A DNA stretch of 64,000 nucleotides from positions 101,583,318-101,647,317 of the forward strand of contig NC_135372.1 of NCBI RefSeq assembly GCF_049243985.1. Reading direction: 5' to 3'. Shown in pieces: positions 13,982 to 27,600 of the stretch (within the stretch, counting starts at the first letter, position 1; every line of letters starts with the position of its first letter). The DNA comes from Paroedura picta (lineage: Eukaryota; Chordata; Lepidosauria; Squamata; Gekkonidae). The notes beneath the pieces are model-generated. The model ran no database searches, had not been told where the DNA came from, and worked only from the letters and a program-made list of their open reading frames with translations. The translations under genes were made by a program, and so were the position numbers.

Positions 13982-14189
13982 TAAGGTGACCAAATTGTCC
14001 CACTGTTGGAGGGACATCTGGGGGCACCTGGCAAATTGTACATATGTTGAAAATTTAAAATATATATTACAATACTATTTTTGCGTTCTATGAAAATTTG
14101 TGTTGCTCCATATAGACCAAATTTTTAATCACCCCCCCTCCCCGGTCAATGGTGTCCCGCTTTACCAATGTTAAAATCTGGTCACCTTA
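13982..14189. mobile_element. small TIR element (TAAGGTGACCA ends)
   Basis: Starts TAAGGTGACCAAATTGTCCC and ends AAATCTGGTCACCTTA, flanked by CTCTGTTC / CTCTGATC (7 of 8). The near 8-bp duplication suggests hAT. It has no coding content. Confidence 0.75.
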
Positions 14190-14199
14190 CTCTGATCCC

Positions 14200-15479
14200 A
14201 CTAGGATGCCGTATCCATTTTGTAGGTGGCCATCACAGTGCCATTTTAACAATTCCTAAGGAATCAGTATTATAACAAAAGGTTACAGGACAGGAAAAAG
14301 ATGCCACCAGTTTAATTAAATTCTCTTCCATACAATATTACACTAACTGAGAAAGGCTTACATAGTTAACCTTCTGCTCAATCTAAAGCAGGTCTACTCA
14401 GAATCCTACTTGGATTATTCAATGGGGCTTACTCCCAGGAAAGCACTGTAAGCACTGAGCACAAAACGATGGCCTCAGTTGAGGATGCTAGAATTGCATG
14501 GTCAAAACATGAACCAACTGCAAATACATGTAAAGGTTTAGTATTATGACTGTTCAGTATTATGACTGAATACCAACAGATCTCAGCTGACAGCACAACC
14601 CATGCTAGAGGAAAACAAAACAAAAAACTGAAACTCTCATTTGATATTCCTTCCAGTAATAAGTGCAACTTACTGATTGAACTATGCCCTCTGCTGTTCA
14701 GAAGAAGAAGTGCAGCTCAGGCCATTTCCCCAGACCCATATTGTTCTTCCTGCCTCAAGAGGCACCATCTACTGCTAGTCATCCTTTCTTGGGAAAAAAA
14801 GACAATAGCAACATTGTTTTGGTCTCCATGGTTCCTTCTGTCGGCCGCCTCTTGTTTTTACCCTCTATAGCAGCATTTTGGCCATTCTAGGTGTACTGCT
14901 AGCCAGCAAAACTAGGCACCCATACCACTCAACTTTTTAACTCTCCTTCTCCATGAATTACCATGTTGAAGCTATGCATGTATATAAGGAAGGTAAAGTC
15001 GTTATGTGAATGAGTTCAGATGTCAGGTCTGCTTCTGCAAAAAAGGCAGAAAAATGTCTGGTATTTTGGCAAAAAAGGATAGAAAGTGTTTTGTATACTG
15101 AACACTTCTAGAGGCTCCACCCATCAAAGCAAGTGGCTTCCAAAGTTACTGGTGAGGTTGCTGCTGCAAGCAAAAGCATTCTTCCATCCACAAGAGCTGG
15201 TTGCTCTGGCTTCTGGCCTTCCTTACTCCAGCTAGGAGTCTTATACATCAGTGATTGCAGGAGCTGGTTTGTGGCCCCCTTGAGTACTCACTTAGCAGGG
15301 AGGCTTATGGCATTCCCCTTCTCACATCTTCCCCCAGCCAAGTTCCCCTCCCTCTGGCTGCCATTATACTTCTCACGACTGAGGCTTGGCTGGCAAGCAG
15401 TGATGCATATGTGCACCATGCATGTAATTAGAAGCCAACTTAATGGCATATCTTCTGTTCCAGGTGGAAGGCTGCCCTC
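14200..15479. other. intergenic, no gene seen
   Basis: Contains a piece of the TAAGCCCC-family repeat at 14390-14447. The part from 15130 is open in one plus frame leading into the hAT relic, but lacks recognisable protein motifs. Confidence 0.5.
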
Positions 15480-15883
15480 ATTCTCTCAGTCAACAAAGAA
15501 AATAGTCTGTGAACAAACCTTTTCCAAGATGAAAATTGTGAAATCAAAGTGTAAGCCAAGGCTTCCAGATGAACATTTACATGACATTTTAAGAGTGTCA
15601 CAAACCTTGACTTGGACATCAATGCCTTGGTTAACAGAAAACAGCCACAAAAATCACACTGACTAGTTAAGCATGTGTAGCTAAATAAAAGGAGTCCATG
15701 GTAAATATTGTTCCAAAATGGATTGCATTCAAGTTAATATTTCTTCATTTAACCGTGAATGTTTACTTTCGATCAAATTAAACAGGTTAATAATTTCGTT
15801 ACATTTTGGTTTAAGATGTGGCCCTTTTTAGGCACTGGGCATGTTAATATGGCCCCCATGTGTCAAAAGGTTGGGGACACCTG
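15480..15883 (+). mobile_element. hAT transposon relic, same family as the 52.2-kb copy
   Basis: The plus strand encodes VCEQTFSKMKIVKSKCKPRL and PDEHLHDILRVSQTLTW, the C-terminal part of a hAT transposase of the ZBED5/Charlie type. The non-coding end that follows runs to GGTTGGGGACACCTG at 15883. The 5' end cannot be fixed; sequence back to about 15130 is open but not clearly related. It lies downstream of NUCKS1. Confidence 0.8.
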
Positions 15884-16189
15884 TTCTGTAGCTGTTTGCT
15901 TATATTAGCAGAATAATTTAGAATATTTTTTATCTACATATTCATGTCAAATAGCTATTCAGACACTGAGATACTTTGTAACAAGCAGGAAAATCAACAA
16001 CTATACACCAGGACTTGCAACTGTGTGCAGGATCCAGTCTATTACTCAGTACCTGCAAGCACTGATTTACTTTTTGTAGCACTCTAGTATAAAATCTGAA
16101 TATGATTGAGGTTTCACCTTTCAACGAAATGCCAAATCTATTTGGAAGCTGGAGCTGCCCCATCACCATGTAGAAAAGCTGATTTGTAT

Positions 16190-16350
16190 GAACTGGTTAG
16201 CTTGATCTTGTCAGATCTCAGCACCTAAACAGGATTGGGCCTGGCTAGCAGTTGGACGGGAGACCAAGGTTGTGAGAAGGAGGCAGGCAATGGCAGACCA
16301 CCTCCAAGAGTCTCTTGCCTTGAAAACTCCATGCCATTGCCATAAGTCAA
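16190..16350 (+). mobile_element. 5S rRNA-derived SINE
   Basis: TTGTCAGATCTCAGCACCTA, AACAGGATTGGGCCTGGCTA and TTGGACGGGAGACCA follow the 5S rRNA internal promoter region. The SINE body follows (AGGCAATGGCAGACCACCTC, TCTTGCCTTGAAAACTCC). It is not a 5S gene. It marks the place where repeats resume after the NUCKS1 3' UTR. Confidence 0.88.
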
Positions 16351-16559
16351 CTGTGACGACATTTCCATCACCAATGCCAAAATAATCTCAAATTCTTCTG
16401 TTCCCTCAACGATGGGCCAAGAACTTGTGTTAGAAACAGGTAAACCATGAATGAGAACCTCCAAAACACAAAGGAAACTGTCTTAACACAGAATATGATA
16501 TTATTTGCAGACTATTAGTGTTTTAACAAAGCAAATGGCAGAATTGCTACTAGGCATTA

Positions 16560-19500
16560 AGGAGTGGAAAAACCACAGAAGGCATATATATGGGTTATAA
16601 AAGCCCTTTTATAAAGCCATTTTTAAACAAAACCAAAAAGTTTACAAAAGAAAATAAGATACAGAAGAAAAAGTTGTTTAATATATTCCAAAAAAAGGGA
16701 GGAAAAAGATGAAGAAGAGAGAAAAAAATGAGAGGGACACAATTCCAACATGCTGAACAATAAAGGGTTCTTTCCATGTTCTCTTTTAATACAAAATACA
16801 AGCCAAGGATACACATACTTAAAACAGAGCTCAGGAGCAGATATGCACTCCTGGGAACCCTTCAATAAAAAGCAAAGCAGGGATTGTTAATTCTTTTTTT
16901 AATTGCAAGTACATACAGAGACTGGAATATGTAAAATTAAGTAGCACAAAAGACCATCACACAATTCTACCAATGCATGTTGCATCTATAATTCACGAAC
17001 ATGGTCAACAACGTCATGTTCACTTCACCCCCCCTTTAAAAATGCATTTTTAAATAAAGCATTAATGTTACATTCAAACTGAATTCCCAGTACCATGCTG
17101 CAGATTTCATTGTCAAGGGACTAACAGCCCTATGGTTATCATCATGACTGCTGACCATGGTACCTTGTTTAGCAATACTCCTTCAGATAAGTGACTAGCA
17201 GAAGCCAAGTATTCTAATCAGCAGCCTCTTTCCATGGCCACTCATGAAAATATCAAGAAGGAGATGCAGGGCCCAATAGGGCACTCAACACCCAAGACAA
17301 ACATCTACTGCATTCCTTTTCAGTAACTCCTAGTGGAGGTGAAGGGCACTTGCCCCACATGGGAGTATGTTTAGATCTGAGAATTAGTTCAGGGTTTTAC
17401 TGTGACGTGTTCCTGGTAAACAAATTATGTAATTCTCTTATATACAACTTTTGTAATAAGTGTTTCTGCAGGAAAAGTAAAATTCACAAATTTCTAAAAC
17501 ACATTAATTTGTCAGGCACCCATACATGCATACACACATGCTCGCTCTCTCACACACGCGCACACAAATACTTGAAGGGGTTGTCATATTGTGGCTTAAG
17601 CAAGTTTGTGTACTGTTCTGTCCGAAACCCCTATAAAAAATCCCCTCCCCAGTTATACAAAGCATGTGCAGAATGGTACCTTGAAGTCACACCAAACATG
17701 CTCAAACTGATGGAGCCATTCCATTCTCTACAGTTTTGTACAGGGGCAGGTGGAGCAATGGATGTTTTTAACAGTGGTCAACAATCAAGATCATATAGTG
17801 AACGCTTTAACAGACTTGAAGAGAAGCATCTGTTTTCAGGGCTACAAAAGAGAGTTAGTAGATAATAACAAAATGGGAACTACCCAGTGAAGCAGAAAAT
17901 CCATGTAAGGATGGGAAGAGACAAAAAATACCCAAGTTACCGGGGGGGGTGTGTGTTAACGTATGGGGCCCCCGACTATTAATTAGAGCACCCATGTTTT
18001 AAGAACCTTTCTAACTTCTGCCCTGAGCATATCACTCATGACCAATTATCTCACACACACAACAGGAATTCACTATCCAGTTTCACAATTCCCATTTAGC
18101 CCCCAAATTCCACAAGTAGTTTGTTCCAAATGCAACGGGGCGAGGGTCATTAGATTTCAGCTACAGCTGGATCCAAGCAACAAAGGCAGGGCCTAATTCA
18201 ATGAAACTACTTGAAGAAAAAGTCACCCCCACAAGTACTAATATCACTTCCCAAATACCTAAAATCATGGAAACCAATTTCCTTTTATTTTATAAAATCA
18301 TGTGCCAACATTATGATTTGTTATAAAAAATAAACACTCCACAGAAAAATTACATAAAGCAAAGCACCAATTTCTACAGCTCATAAGCTTCCAGCATGTT
18401 ATAACTCTCTCCCCTTCTCAACTCCACTTTAGTTTAGCTGTTTACTGTACTTGGGCCAATAGCTTTTAAAATCAATTTTAAAAAATCTCTTCAACATAAT
18501 TTAACAGTTTTACTACTTGGCGCAGTCACATTATGACTGAGTATATTCATCTTCTACATTGACTCTTCTAGTTAAGTCCAGAAGGGCTTACAGCTGAGAT
18601 TCAGTGTACTAGAATGTATATAATTTCCCCACTGTTTCTAAAATTTAATTTCCATATTAGATCAAACCAATCACTCTAAGCTCCTGCATTTAAGTTTCTT
18701 TGATCTGCCTCTAAAAATTATACCGAAGAGAAAAGCCACCATAAAGGTGGTATTTGGATACTCATTGTTAAGGTGTGCAGGCTGTTCCTTCAGTACCACG
18801 GCAACCATTACCCAGTCAAATCCAAAAGGAAAACTGCAAGCACCCTTCCAAAGCCTTATGCAATTTTATTTCTATCCCTGTTGCTTTCAAAACTATTACT
18901 AGATACACTAAACATTTGCTTTTGGTTTTCCAGCAAATTTGCATTACATTAAACTCATTAAATTAGGGCATTATTTATCTCCCATTTCCAGGAAGCAACT
19001 GAAGTAGAGTGACTAATACATATCCGAGTAGATTGCTTTGTTTCACTGGTGCTTACATGGAACAAAACTGAACTCATACTTTAAGGATGGAATAGCTGTA
19101 ATGCATACAAAATTGATACACACAGAGAGAGAGAAATGACAAGGAAGTGAATTTCTGTAAAACAGTAAAATATTTAAAATATTGACACTGTTTCATTACT
19201 GTTATATTAACTGCAGAAAAGATACTTTCTTTCAGGCTCCCAAAAATACATGAGTGACTGATTGGGTGGATGGATGGAATCATTTATTAATTTTATGAAA
19301 ATTAAGAGTTTGCAAAAGTTCCTTAGAGTTTTGTTTTTGTGGGGACATATACAAAAAGCAATTTAAAAAGGATGGAAAAAAGAGTTTATGTTCTGAGATT
19401 CAGTGTACAGGTAACCTGTACATGACATCAGGCACATATACTGTTTCACTGGTTCAAATACTTAAGTAGAAAAATCTCAATGGCTTTCCAAATGCTTATT

Positions 19501-21417
19501 AGCCTGAACCCTCTATATAGTTGTATCTGTTAAAGAAAAATAGAAGCAGCATATTCTTTGGAACAATTATAAATTAGAGGTGAAATCAGCTGTGTTTAGA
19601 TTCTATGGGTAATCACTCTAAAACCTATACATTTGGAAAACCTAAATAAAATGAGATTGTTATATGAGATACAACTACTATTAAGCACTGCACACTCAAA
19701 AATGGAGTGCTATAATTTTCATGCTCAGGGTATCCTGATTGGTAACTTTTGAACTTTGGATAATTTGCCCAGATCTACTATTTGATTCAGTTTCACCCCA
19801 AGAAAGAACATGGTATTTCTACTTCCTTAGGATTGTTTTAAAATACACAAGACAACATGTTGCTTAAAATGGACACTTCCAGCAGACTCAACCTGCACTG
19901 CTTAGATAGACTTCCAGGCAGATTTAGAGAGGAAATTATGGAGACATGAACAGAGCTGCTAAATGCACATACCTATGCCACCACTATGAAAACACAGCCG
20001 TGGTAATTCACTTCTTTTGCATTCTTTGCTTTGGCTTTCCAATACTATCCAGGCAGGCATGGTCCTTGAAGATTACACTGGTGAGCAGAATCTACTGTGT
20101 TTCTAATTACAGAAAATGTGTAGAAGTCAAAGGATCTGCCTTCACAACACTATCATTCAATTTCAATTAAATTGTGATTGGCTGAGGGGTGTATATTATG
20201 ACTGTACAAGATGAAAAACAAAGCTGGTGGCACTCCAATTTATACTGAATACTGCAATCCCTTTATCTAGAACAGAAGGGCAAAATTCAAATTGTGTTTA
20301 AATTGGCAGTACTAATGCACCAGTTAGAGGTCATCGAAATGACAGCACTTGCCCACTTTGAATGTACTGTACATTGGCAGGGTATCCTAGTTTTGTGATG
20401 TACCACAATTCTACTCTACTGCTAAGGCCATCAATCTCTTATCTGATCCAGTTTCACCTTGTCCCTTACTTAGCCTAGGTATGCAATACCTGGCGGTGGA
20501 GAAGCATGAATTGCAATCTATGCTGTAATCTAAACAATAGGTAAGGGCAACTTATACCATCTCTTGGTGGAAGCTGTGTTGTCTGCCTATGGAGGATAAA
20601 AGGGGGAAAAACAACATTTAAGCCATGTCTCATTGGATGGTTGTTTTAGGAATCTCCCCAAATCCAAGCTTAAAATTTTATGAAAATATTTTTAAAAGCA
20701 TAAAAAACAGGAGTTTTAAAATGAACAAGTATCATAAGAAAATGAATGCTATTTGGCCAGATAGAATCCTAACCTAACCAGAAAAAGGATACCACAGTGT
20801 GAACAGGTAGGCTCTTTACTAAAAACTTAAATACTTAACAGGCCAAATGATCATTCAAATTATCTTGGCTATTAAAAATAGGTTTGTGGAACCCAACATT
20901 CAGAATTTTGGAACTTCAAAAACCCTTGATGGAATTTAAAACAATAAAAGTTATTCATTAAGGATGGATTTCCTTCATCAGAAATACTATATGCAATAAC
21001 ATGGATTTTGGATTCAATTAAGCAATAGTTGCCTTAGAAGAACTTTCCCAGCTTTCGAACACCTATTCTATTTTGTTAGTTACGATCTACAAGTGACAGC
21101 ATCAATCTTATTGCTTTACAACTGCAGTAAGCCTCCAAAAATATAATCTTTAGTAAGCTGTTAAATTAAGTCTAAATGGCTTTCAGATTTGGTTGGGGAG
21201 AATGGAATGGCCTGTAGAGACTGTGACATCAAAACATTATTGTGTAAGGATTCTCTTTAAAAAAAAAGAAAAGAAAATACTGTACTATTAAAACAGCTAA
21301 AGTAAAGGTGGCATTCACAGCCCATGAGTCAAGCCACAACCAAAACCATGTTCTACCCCTAAGTATATCCTCTTTTCCTTCCTCTTTCAAAAAAAAGTTT
21401 CTTTCCCACACCACCAT
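16560..21417 (-). other. NUCKS1: probable NUCKS1 3' UTR (end not fixed)
   Basis: AT-rich sequence directly after the NUCKS1 stop codon, with almost no recognisable transposon for about 4.8 kb, unlike the repeat-packed DNA on both sides. Human NUCKS1 mRNA is known to have a very long 3' UTR of several kb. Minus-strand AATAAA hexamers include 18294-18299 and 18865-18870, so shorter forms are possible. The boundary near 16.56 kb is only where repeats resume (5S-SINE at 16.2-16.35 kb). Confidence 0.5.
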
Positions 21418-21617
21418 TTAATCTTCACCGGAGGGAACTTCATCTTCGGACCCTTCATCCCCAGACTTCTCTGGAGGAGGACTGATTGATTTCTTCTTTC
21501 CTGGAGGACTTTCAGGCTCTTCATCCTCATCTTTTGGAGATGGGGTTTTTTCTTTTGATGTCTTTGAAGCTGAAGGACGGCCTACCTTCCCTTTGCCTTT
21601 CACTGGACTTGGCGTAA
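21418..21617 (-). CDS. NUCKS1: NUCKS1 last coding exon (GRP DNA-binding motif, C-terminus)
   Basis: The coding part runs from the acceptor CCCCTCAG to the TAA at 21418-21420. It encodes (V)[18 protein letters not shown], then [20 protein letters not shown] and the tail [27 protein letters not shown]. The KVGRP core is the AT-hook-like DNA-binding motif of the family. TPSP and TPSPK are CDK sites and the EDE tail is CK2-like. The exon continues into the 3' UTR at lower coordinates. Confidence 0.97.
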
Positions 21618-24600
21618 CTGAGGGGAGAAAGCACCAAAATGTAATACATCTTATAAATAAAATTGCCCTATTCAATTTGTGGTGGAAAGTACTGCCAAGT
21701 TACAGCTACTAAGACCTATTATTAATCTAGTAAGTATTAGCTTAACCTAGGTTTTATTTATTTATATTTATTTATTTATTTATTACTTCAATTTATAGCT
21801 CGCCACTCCCCTAAGGCTCGTGGCAGGTAACAACATATAAAAACCCATAAAACCCCTAATACATAAAAACATCCTACAAAAACTAATACACCGTCCAACC
21901 CAACCAACCCGACAGCAGCGGCATTCCTAGGGAGGGGACCAAGGAGCACGGCATATATAGCCCTGAGAGGGGAAGGGCGGCCCGATCTATAAGGAGGCGC
22001 TGGCCTCAACCACAGGCCTGGTGGAAGAGCTCTGTTTTGCAGGCCCTGCGGAAAGCTGGTAAATCCCGCAGAGCCTGCAGCTCTTCTGGGAGCTCATTCC
22101 ACCAGGTAGGGGCCAGGACCGAGAAGGCCAGGCGCGCCTCCCGGGGTCTGGGAATCACCAACAAATTTGTCCCCACAGAGTGTAAGGCCCTGCGGGGGCA
22201 TAGGGCGCCAGGAGGCCCCTCAAGTATGTGACTCCCAGACCGCAGGACTCACATACTTGAGGGACCGCCTGGCGCCCTCACTTTTCCGATTCAAAGTAAC
22301 ATCAACATTTTTGCTCTGTTCCAAGGAATAGGTACTGAAGAAGCAATAATCACTGCCAGGAATTGCTGCAAGGCAGGCATCAGTTTGAGAGTTTATAGTG
22401 ATGAAAGCAGGAGTTCCAATACAGGTTGACCTAAAACAAAATGAGGGCCTTTCTGGAGAGTGAATCAGGCCCTGCACACCCTACATAATGAGTAGCTTAG
22501 CTATTCAAATCTCATTTTATTTTAGGCTCGCTGAACAAAGCTGCTGTATAGACATTGGTTCTTGAATTTATGTAAGAGAAGACTACTATCACCTTGTTTG
22601 TCCCACAAGCATAACACACTCAGTGTATTTAAGAAATGTATAGTTTGCACAACAGTGATCCAACTATCTATTTAAGAAATCATTTAATCCAAGACACCAA
22701 ATGAAGGAGATCACTGTATTTTCAAAAGGCAAATCTTTATGAAACTGAGATCCTTTCCCCAAGCGTGTGCACATTTCTGGTGCTGTTATATTAACAGTCA
22801 CAATCTTATTTTCATTCCTATTAGAATAAAGAAGACAGTCACTGGGATTGGAAGGCTCAAAATATCACCTGTTTTAATCAGCACTGGCAAGTGGTCTGAA
22901 CACAATATTGGCAGCTAGGAAGTCTAAGAATCCCATCCTGATTCAGCCACTAAGTCCTTTCACTTCCTGAAAATAGGAGTAATCCATACATGAACTTTAC
23001 TGTACATCAGATCTGTTTTATTATAGATTGCCATGTATGTTCATCTGAACAGAATGCTAGTTGAACAAGTATTTGAGACTGACCTTGCAAGCAAAACTCC
23101 ATTATGTGATTGCCAACAGGGCAAAATAAGAACTTGAAGCAAGCTGAGCTCACCTGTAGCCTTTAGCCTGGGCCTAGGCATTTTCTTTTCTTTCCTTTCT
23201 GGTTTGGATTTCTTAGCCACTTTTTTGTTCTTCTTTTTTGAACTGCCATAGTCACTATCATCATCATCTTCCACAAGGAAGTCTTCATCGCTGCCAGAAT
23301 CTTCTGTGCAGAGAGAGAGGAATGAAATGTCTCTAAGAAGGGCTGTTCTTGATCACTTGGAAGGGAGACAGAATGAGGGAGAGAATCTGGTAGGTTGATC
23401 AAGGGACAGGAGTCAGTATTCTTGGCTTCTATATCCTGTAATATACTTGCTAGAACTTGGAGAAATCACGACTTCTTTGCCTCAGTTTTTTTCTCATGCT
23501 TTATGACTGGTGCCATGCAGCACTTACTTTAATTAGTGGCAGAAGTAAATTTCTCCATGCCTCAAGAACAACTACATGTAGATGCAGAGCGAACATTTCC
23601 TGTACTAGCTGCTGTAGATGCTACATCAATGCCCTTAACCAGCCTGACTGTTTTCTTGTTCAATATGGTCTTCCATCTTGTAGCAAGTTGTAGAAGTGCC
23701 CTCTGAAGCCAATACCAGTATCTTATTACACACGGATACACAGCAGTACTATACAGCTTCCATGTTTTGATTCCAGGTGTCCAAGAGTCATCTAGTCCAT
23801 CAATTCACTGGGTTCCTTTGTTTATTAGCACACATTCACTGCAAATTTCATAGTTGGCCCCCAACTTTCTCCTTTTAGAGCACATGTCTGTTGATTCATA
23901 CAACAGACAAATTAAAAAGCAAAAGCATTGTAACATTCTGTTTTTAAACTGCTGGTAAATTCTAATGATGAACACAAGCAGGGATTTTACCCTTTGGAGC
24001 ATCATGAAGCCAAACAGGATGGTATTTGTAATAAAATGGCCTGTTCAGTTAGTTGTCCAGTGCTGAAGATAAAACAGTGACGATATAGCAACCTTGACTT
24101 CATTGTGAATTTACTAATGGAAATACTGTCAAAAGGTAGAAACATTTTCAAAATGTTTTTGATATGACTGAAACGATTTGGTGCCCTGAACTGAGGGTTC
24201 AGATTTTTCCTCTTTGTTGTCAACTTCCAGTAATCTGCACTTAGTACACAAGAATTGAAGCATCATGGTTGTCTATCTGACCAGCACACCCTGAATACCA
24301 TATCAAATAGAGCCCCCATTTGTCGATCCCATTCCTATTCTCAGTGTTCTTGCATGCCAGTCAGCCCCACTTACTTTCCTGGAATGATGCCTCCTCCTCC
24401 TCTTCATCTTCCTCTTCACTGCCCACATCATCCATGAGCATTTCCCGTTGCTTGGAAGCAGCTTTGGAAGCTGCCTGTCGTTGCTGACGCACATTTTTGT
24501 GGTCTTCTTTCTCATCCTCACTGTCATCTGTTATAAAATCACCAAAGAATACTGATGGACAGTACTAATTAAGGGTAGGAAAAAACTGAGCTGCAGCAGA

Positions 24601-27600
24601 ATGTCTCTCTAATTTTAGAGAGATTTGCTGGACATCAAATAATTCAGATGGACATTTTGAAGACATCTCACTGCAAAATATCCACCTGATCTCCACAATC
24701 TTAGTCTTTTAATTTAAATGATGCGGCTATAATGCTTTACAATGTTTTATTCTCTAGTTGCTGTTATGTGATTGCCCTATTTTTATTTTTAGTTATTTAT
24801 CCTGCAAACAGAAACAGTTTCTCTAACCTTCAGATAGGGGGCCTAGGAAAGGAATGGCACAAGGCAAATGCTCTTCACCTGTTCCACCCATGACAGGATT
24901 TTTTTTCTTTTTGGGGGGAGGGGATATCTCCCAGTTCTTTCTTCTTTCCAAATCCCCATGTCACATGGAATTTTGTTAAGCAGTGACTTTTGGGAAAGCA
25001 TAAGCTGCTGCTGGGGGAAAGCATGGACTTGACTTTAGTTGCCAAGCTATTTCACAGTTACAGCCATGTTTCATATTTATAAAAAAAATTAATAATAAAT
25101 ATTGCCATCTTCCTTTATTTAGAACATCATAGATTTGGAAGGGGTCATAGAGGCCATCTAGTCCAATCCCTGTTCAATGAAAGATAAGTTATCTGTCCAC
25201 CTGCTGCTTAAAGACTGTCAATGGGAGGTAGTCACCATCTTCTTGGGCAGCTAATTCCACTGCTGCACTACTCTGACTGCGATATTCCACACACACACCA
25301 TATCTAGCTGGTATCATTCTATATATAAACTTATTACTGCGGGTCCTATCCTCTGCTGCCATAAGGAACCACTCCTCCTCTAAGAGACAGCCTTTCAAAT
25401 AAAGGTTAAATACAGCAATCATGTCCCCTCTCAACCTCCTCTTCTCTAGGCTGAACATTTCCAAGCCTCTCAGCCTTTCCTCATAGGGCTTGGTCCCCAA
25501 GCCATGGATCAAAGCCTATTCCTTACATTGTAGAAAACAACAATTTGCCTAATATAATGCACATACCCAAATGGATTTACTAGTTCATCACAAAGCTTTG
25601 TCCACTGGAATATTTTAGATAAGAGATTTTCTAAGGATCAAAGAAACTGTTAAAATAGGATACCAAATAGGTAGTGTATCAAAAAGATGAGGGCATATCT
25701 GGTAATACTTCAACCTTATTTCATGAGACCAGAGGTTATGATCCACCTGCACTAGAATATTCCAATAGGTAACTGGAGGAATTACCAAAGGTATTTGTGC
25801 TTTGAATTGTGATGGATATTGGAACAGAGTACTGCTGTTTGCACACTGCTGCAAGGCTAATTAATGCTCCTGCTTTACCAGAGTGTAATTCCCATTCTTT
25901 CAGTCTCTTTCACCTAAGCAAAGGTTTTTGAGAAAGCCCAATTGTTTCTTTTCAGAAAAGAACATGTTAATAAAACCAGATATTATGTGCTAGTTAAGCC
26001 ACAGAAGTGTTAGAATATTCTCTATTCTATGTTTCACCACAGAATTAGGATAAGGAACTGGGAAAATAGAAAAGGACAGTTTCAACTGTCAATCCAACAG
26101 TCACATAACTCAATTTATTTATGTTCAAAGCTTTTTATGCACTGAGATAATCTGTTCTTGAAATGGCTCAACCTTTAATTAGTACTAGTCTTCCATGCAC
26201 ATATATAGTATGAAGTGAGTAGGTGGAAACCTGGTCAATTAAGGTGTGGATCCTGTAAGTTTTCCTAGAAATACATGATCTGAAAATGTTGACAAAGTAG
26301 ATTATCTAGAGCAGAAGTGTTACAAGGGCAAGATCTGACATAAATGTCATTTTGTCAGGCTGGGTTGTGTGCCATAAAATGTCATGCCAGATACCACAGA
26401 GATAAACTTTAGTACACAGGCAAACCCAACTAACGATATTATTTTTTACTCAAAATACAAACATGCTTAACACTCTTTCGTTTATTTCTTTTATTCAACA
26501 ATCTTTGATAATTGCTGCTGAAGTGAGGGGTGCACACATACTGATGGGGAGGCGGCAACATATATGCAGCCTTGCCCAACTGAGAGAGGGGAGGGAGATT
26601 ATCCCTCCTGTCAGCCAACCTGATGTGGGTCTTTTTCACTTCTCTTGCAGTCACCACCACTCTCCTCTTCTTTGCTCTGGGGCTGGATATAACAGACCTG
26701 GCTGTGCCAGTTTCATCCTCTAGATCAGTGGTTCTCAACCTGGGGGTCGGGACCCCTGTGGGGGTTGAATGACCCTTTCACAGGGGTTTTGGCAGGGTAA
26801 GCAGCTTGGCCGGCGGGTTGCACCATCCACACAACAGCCTTACAGGGTAGATAGAGATAGAGCGTTTGTCTATTTGAAGCAGTGGAAAAGAGTGAGATCA
26901 GCATAGTGGGACAAGAGGCAGAACTGAACTGAACCCCCCCGGAAAAACCCAATTTACATACTATCATGAACAATGGATCTTCACGCCATTGGTCAGTTTC
27001 GGTTTAATTTCTGTGAAAGAAGACTTGCATAATTTTATGGTTGGGGGTCACCACAACATGAGGAACTGTATTAAAGGGTCGCGGCATTAGGAAGGTTGAG
27101 AACCACTGCTCTAGATAGGCCAGTTTCATCCACTGGGCAATATGTTTGATACCCCTGAATAATTAACATGTGTCAATTGAACTCTGTATATACAACAGTA
27201 AAATACTGAAATTATCACAATGACGTAGTTTTGATATACAATTTTTACCTGCAGCTCTTTTCCTGGATTTTGAAGTTGCTCGTTTGTTCTTGTCAGGTTT
27301 GGCTTTTTTCCCTTTTTTGTTCTTTTGAGAACTCTCATAATCACTATCAGCTTTGCCATCATCTGCTCCTAAATCATCTTCACTGCCAAAATCTTCATCT
27401 GAGAGAAAAGAGTGATAAATGACACTTAATATGTATCTTCTGCAGAAAAACACAATAAGAAAACACAACTTGTTTCAGCCTTCAGTAGTACGGGCTAATG
27501 AGCAAATGATGAACACACAAAAAAAAGAATGTGTACAGTTACAAATTATTTAAAGCAGGAGACATTAGGGTTTTAGACAACTCCAATCATAGAGCAATGG

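Noticed and set aside
15133-15666. 177-codon frame as a host gene
   Set aside because: The recognisable C-terminal part is a hAT transposase remnant; the rest has no protein-like features.
1-16000. SLC45A3, the expected neighbour downstream of NUCKS1
   Set aside because: No translated stretch resembles this transporter; it must lie beyond the left edge or be absent.
16200-16270. 5S rRNA gene
   Set aside because: Only the internal promoter region is 5S-like; it continues into a SINE body and recurs at 45.2, 10.7 and 3.1 kb.
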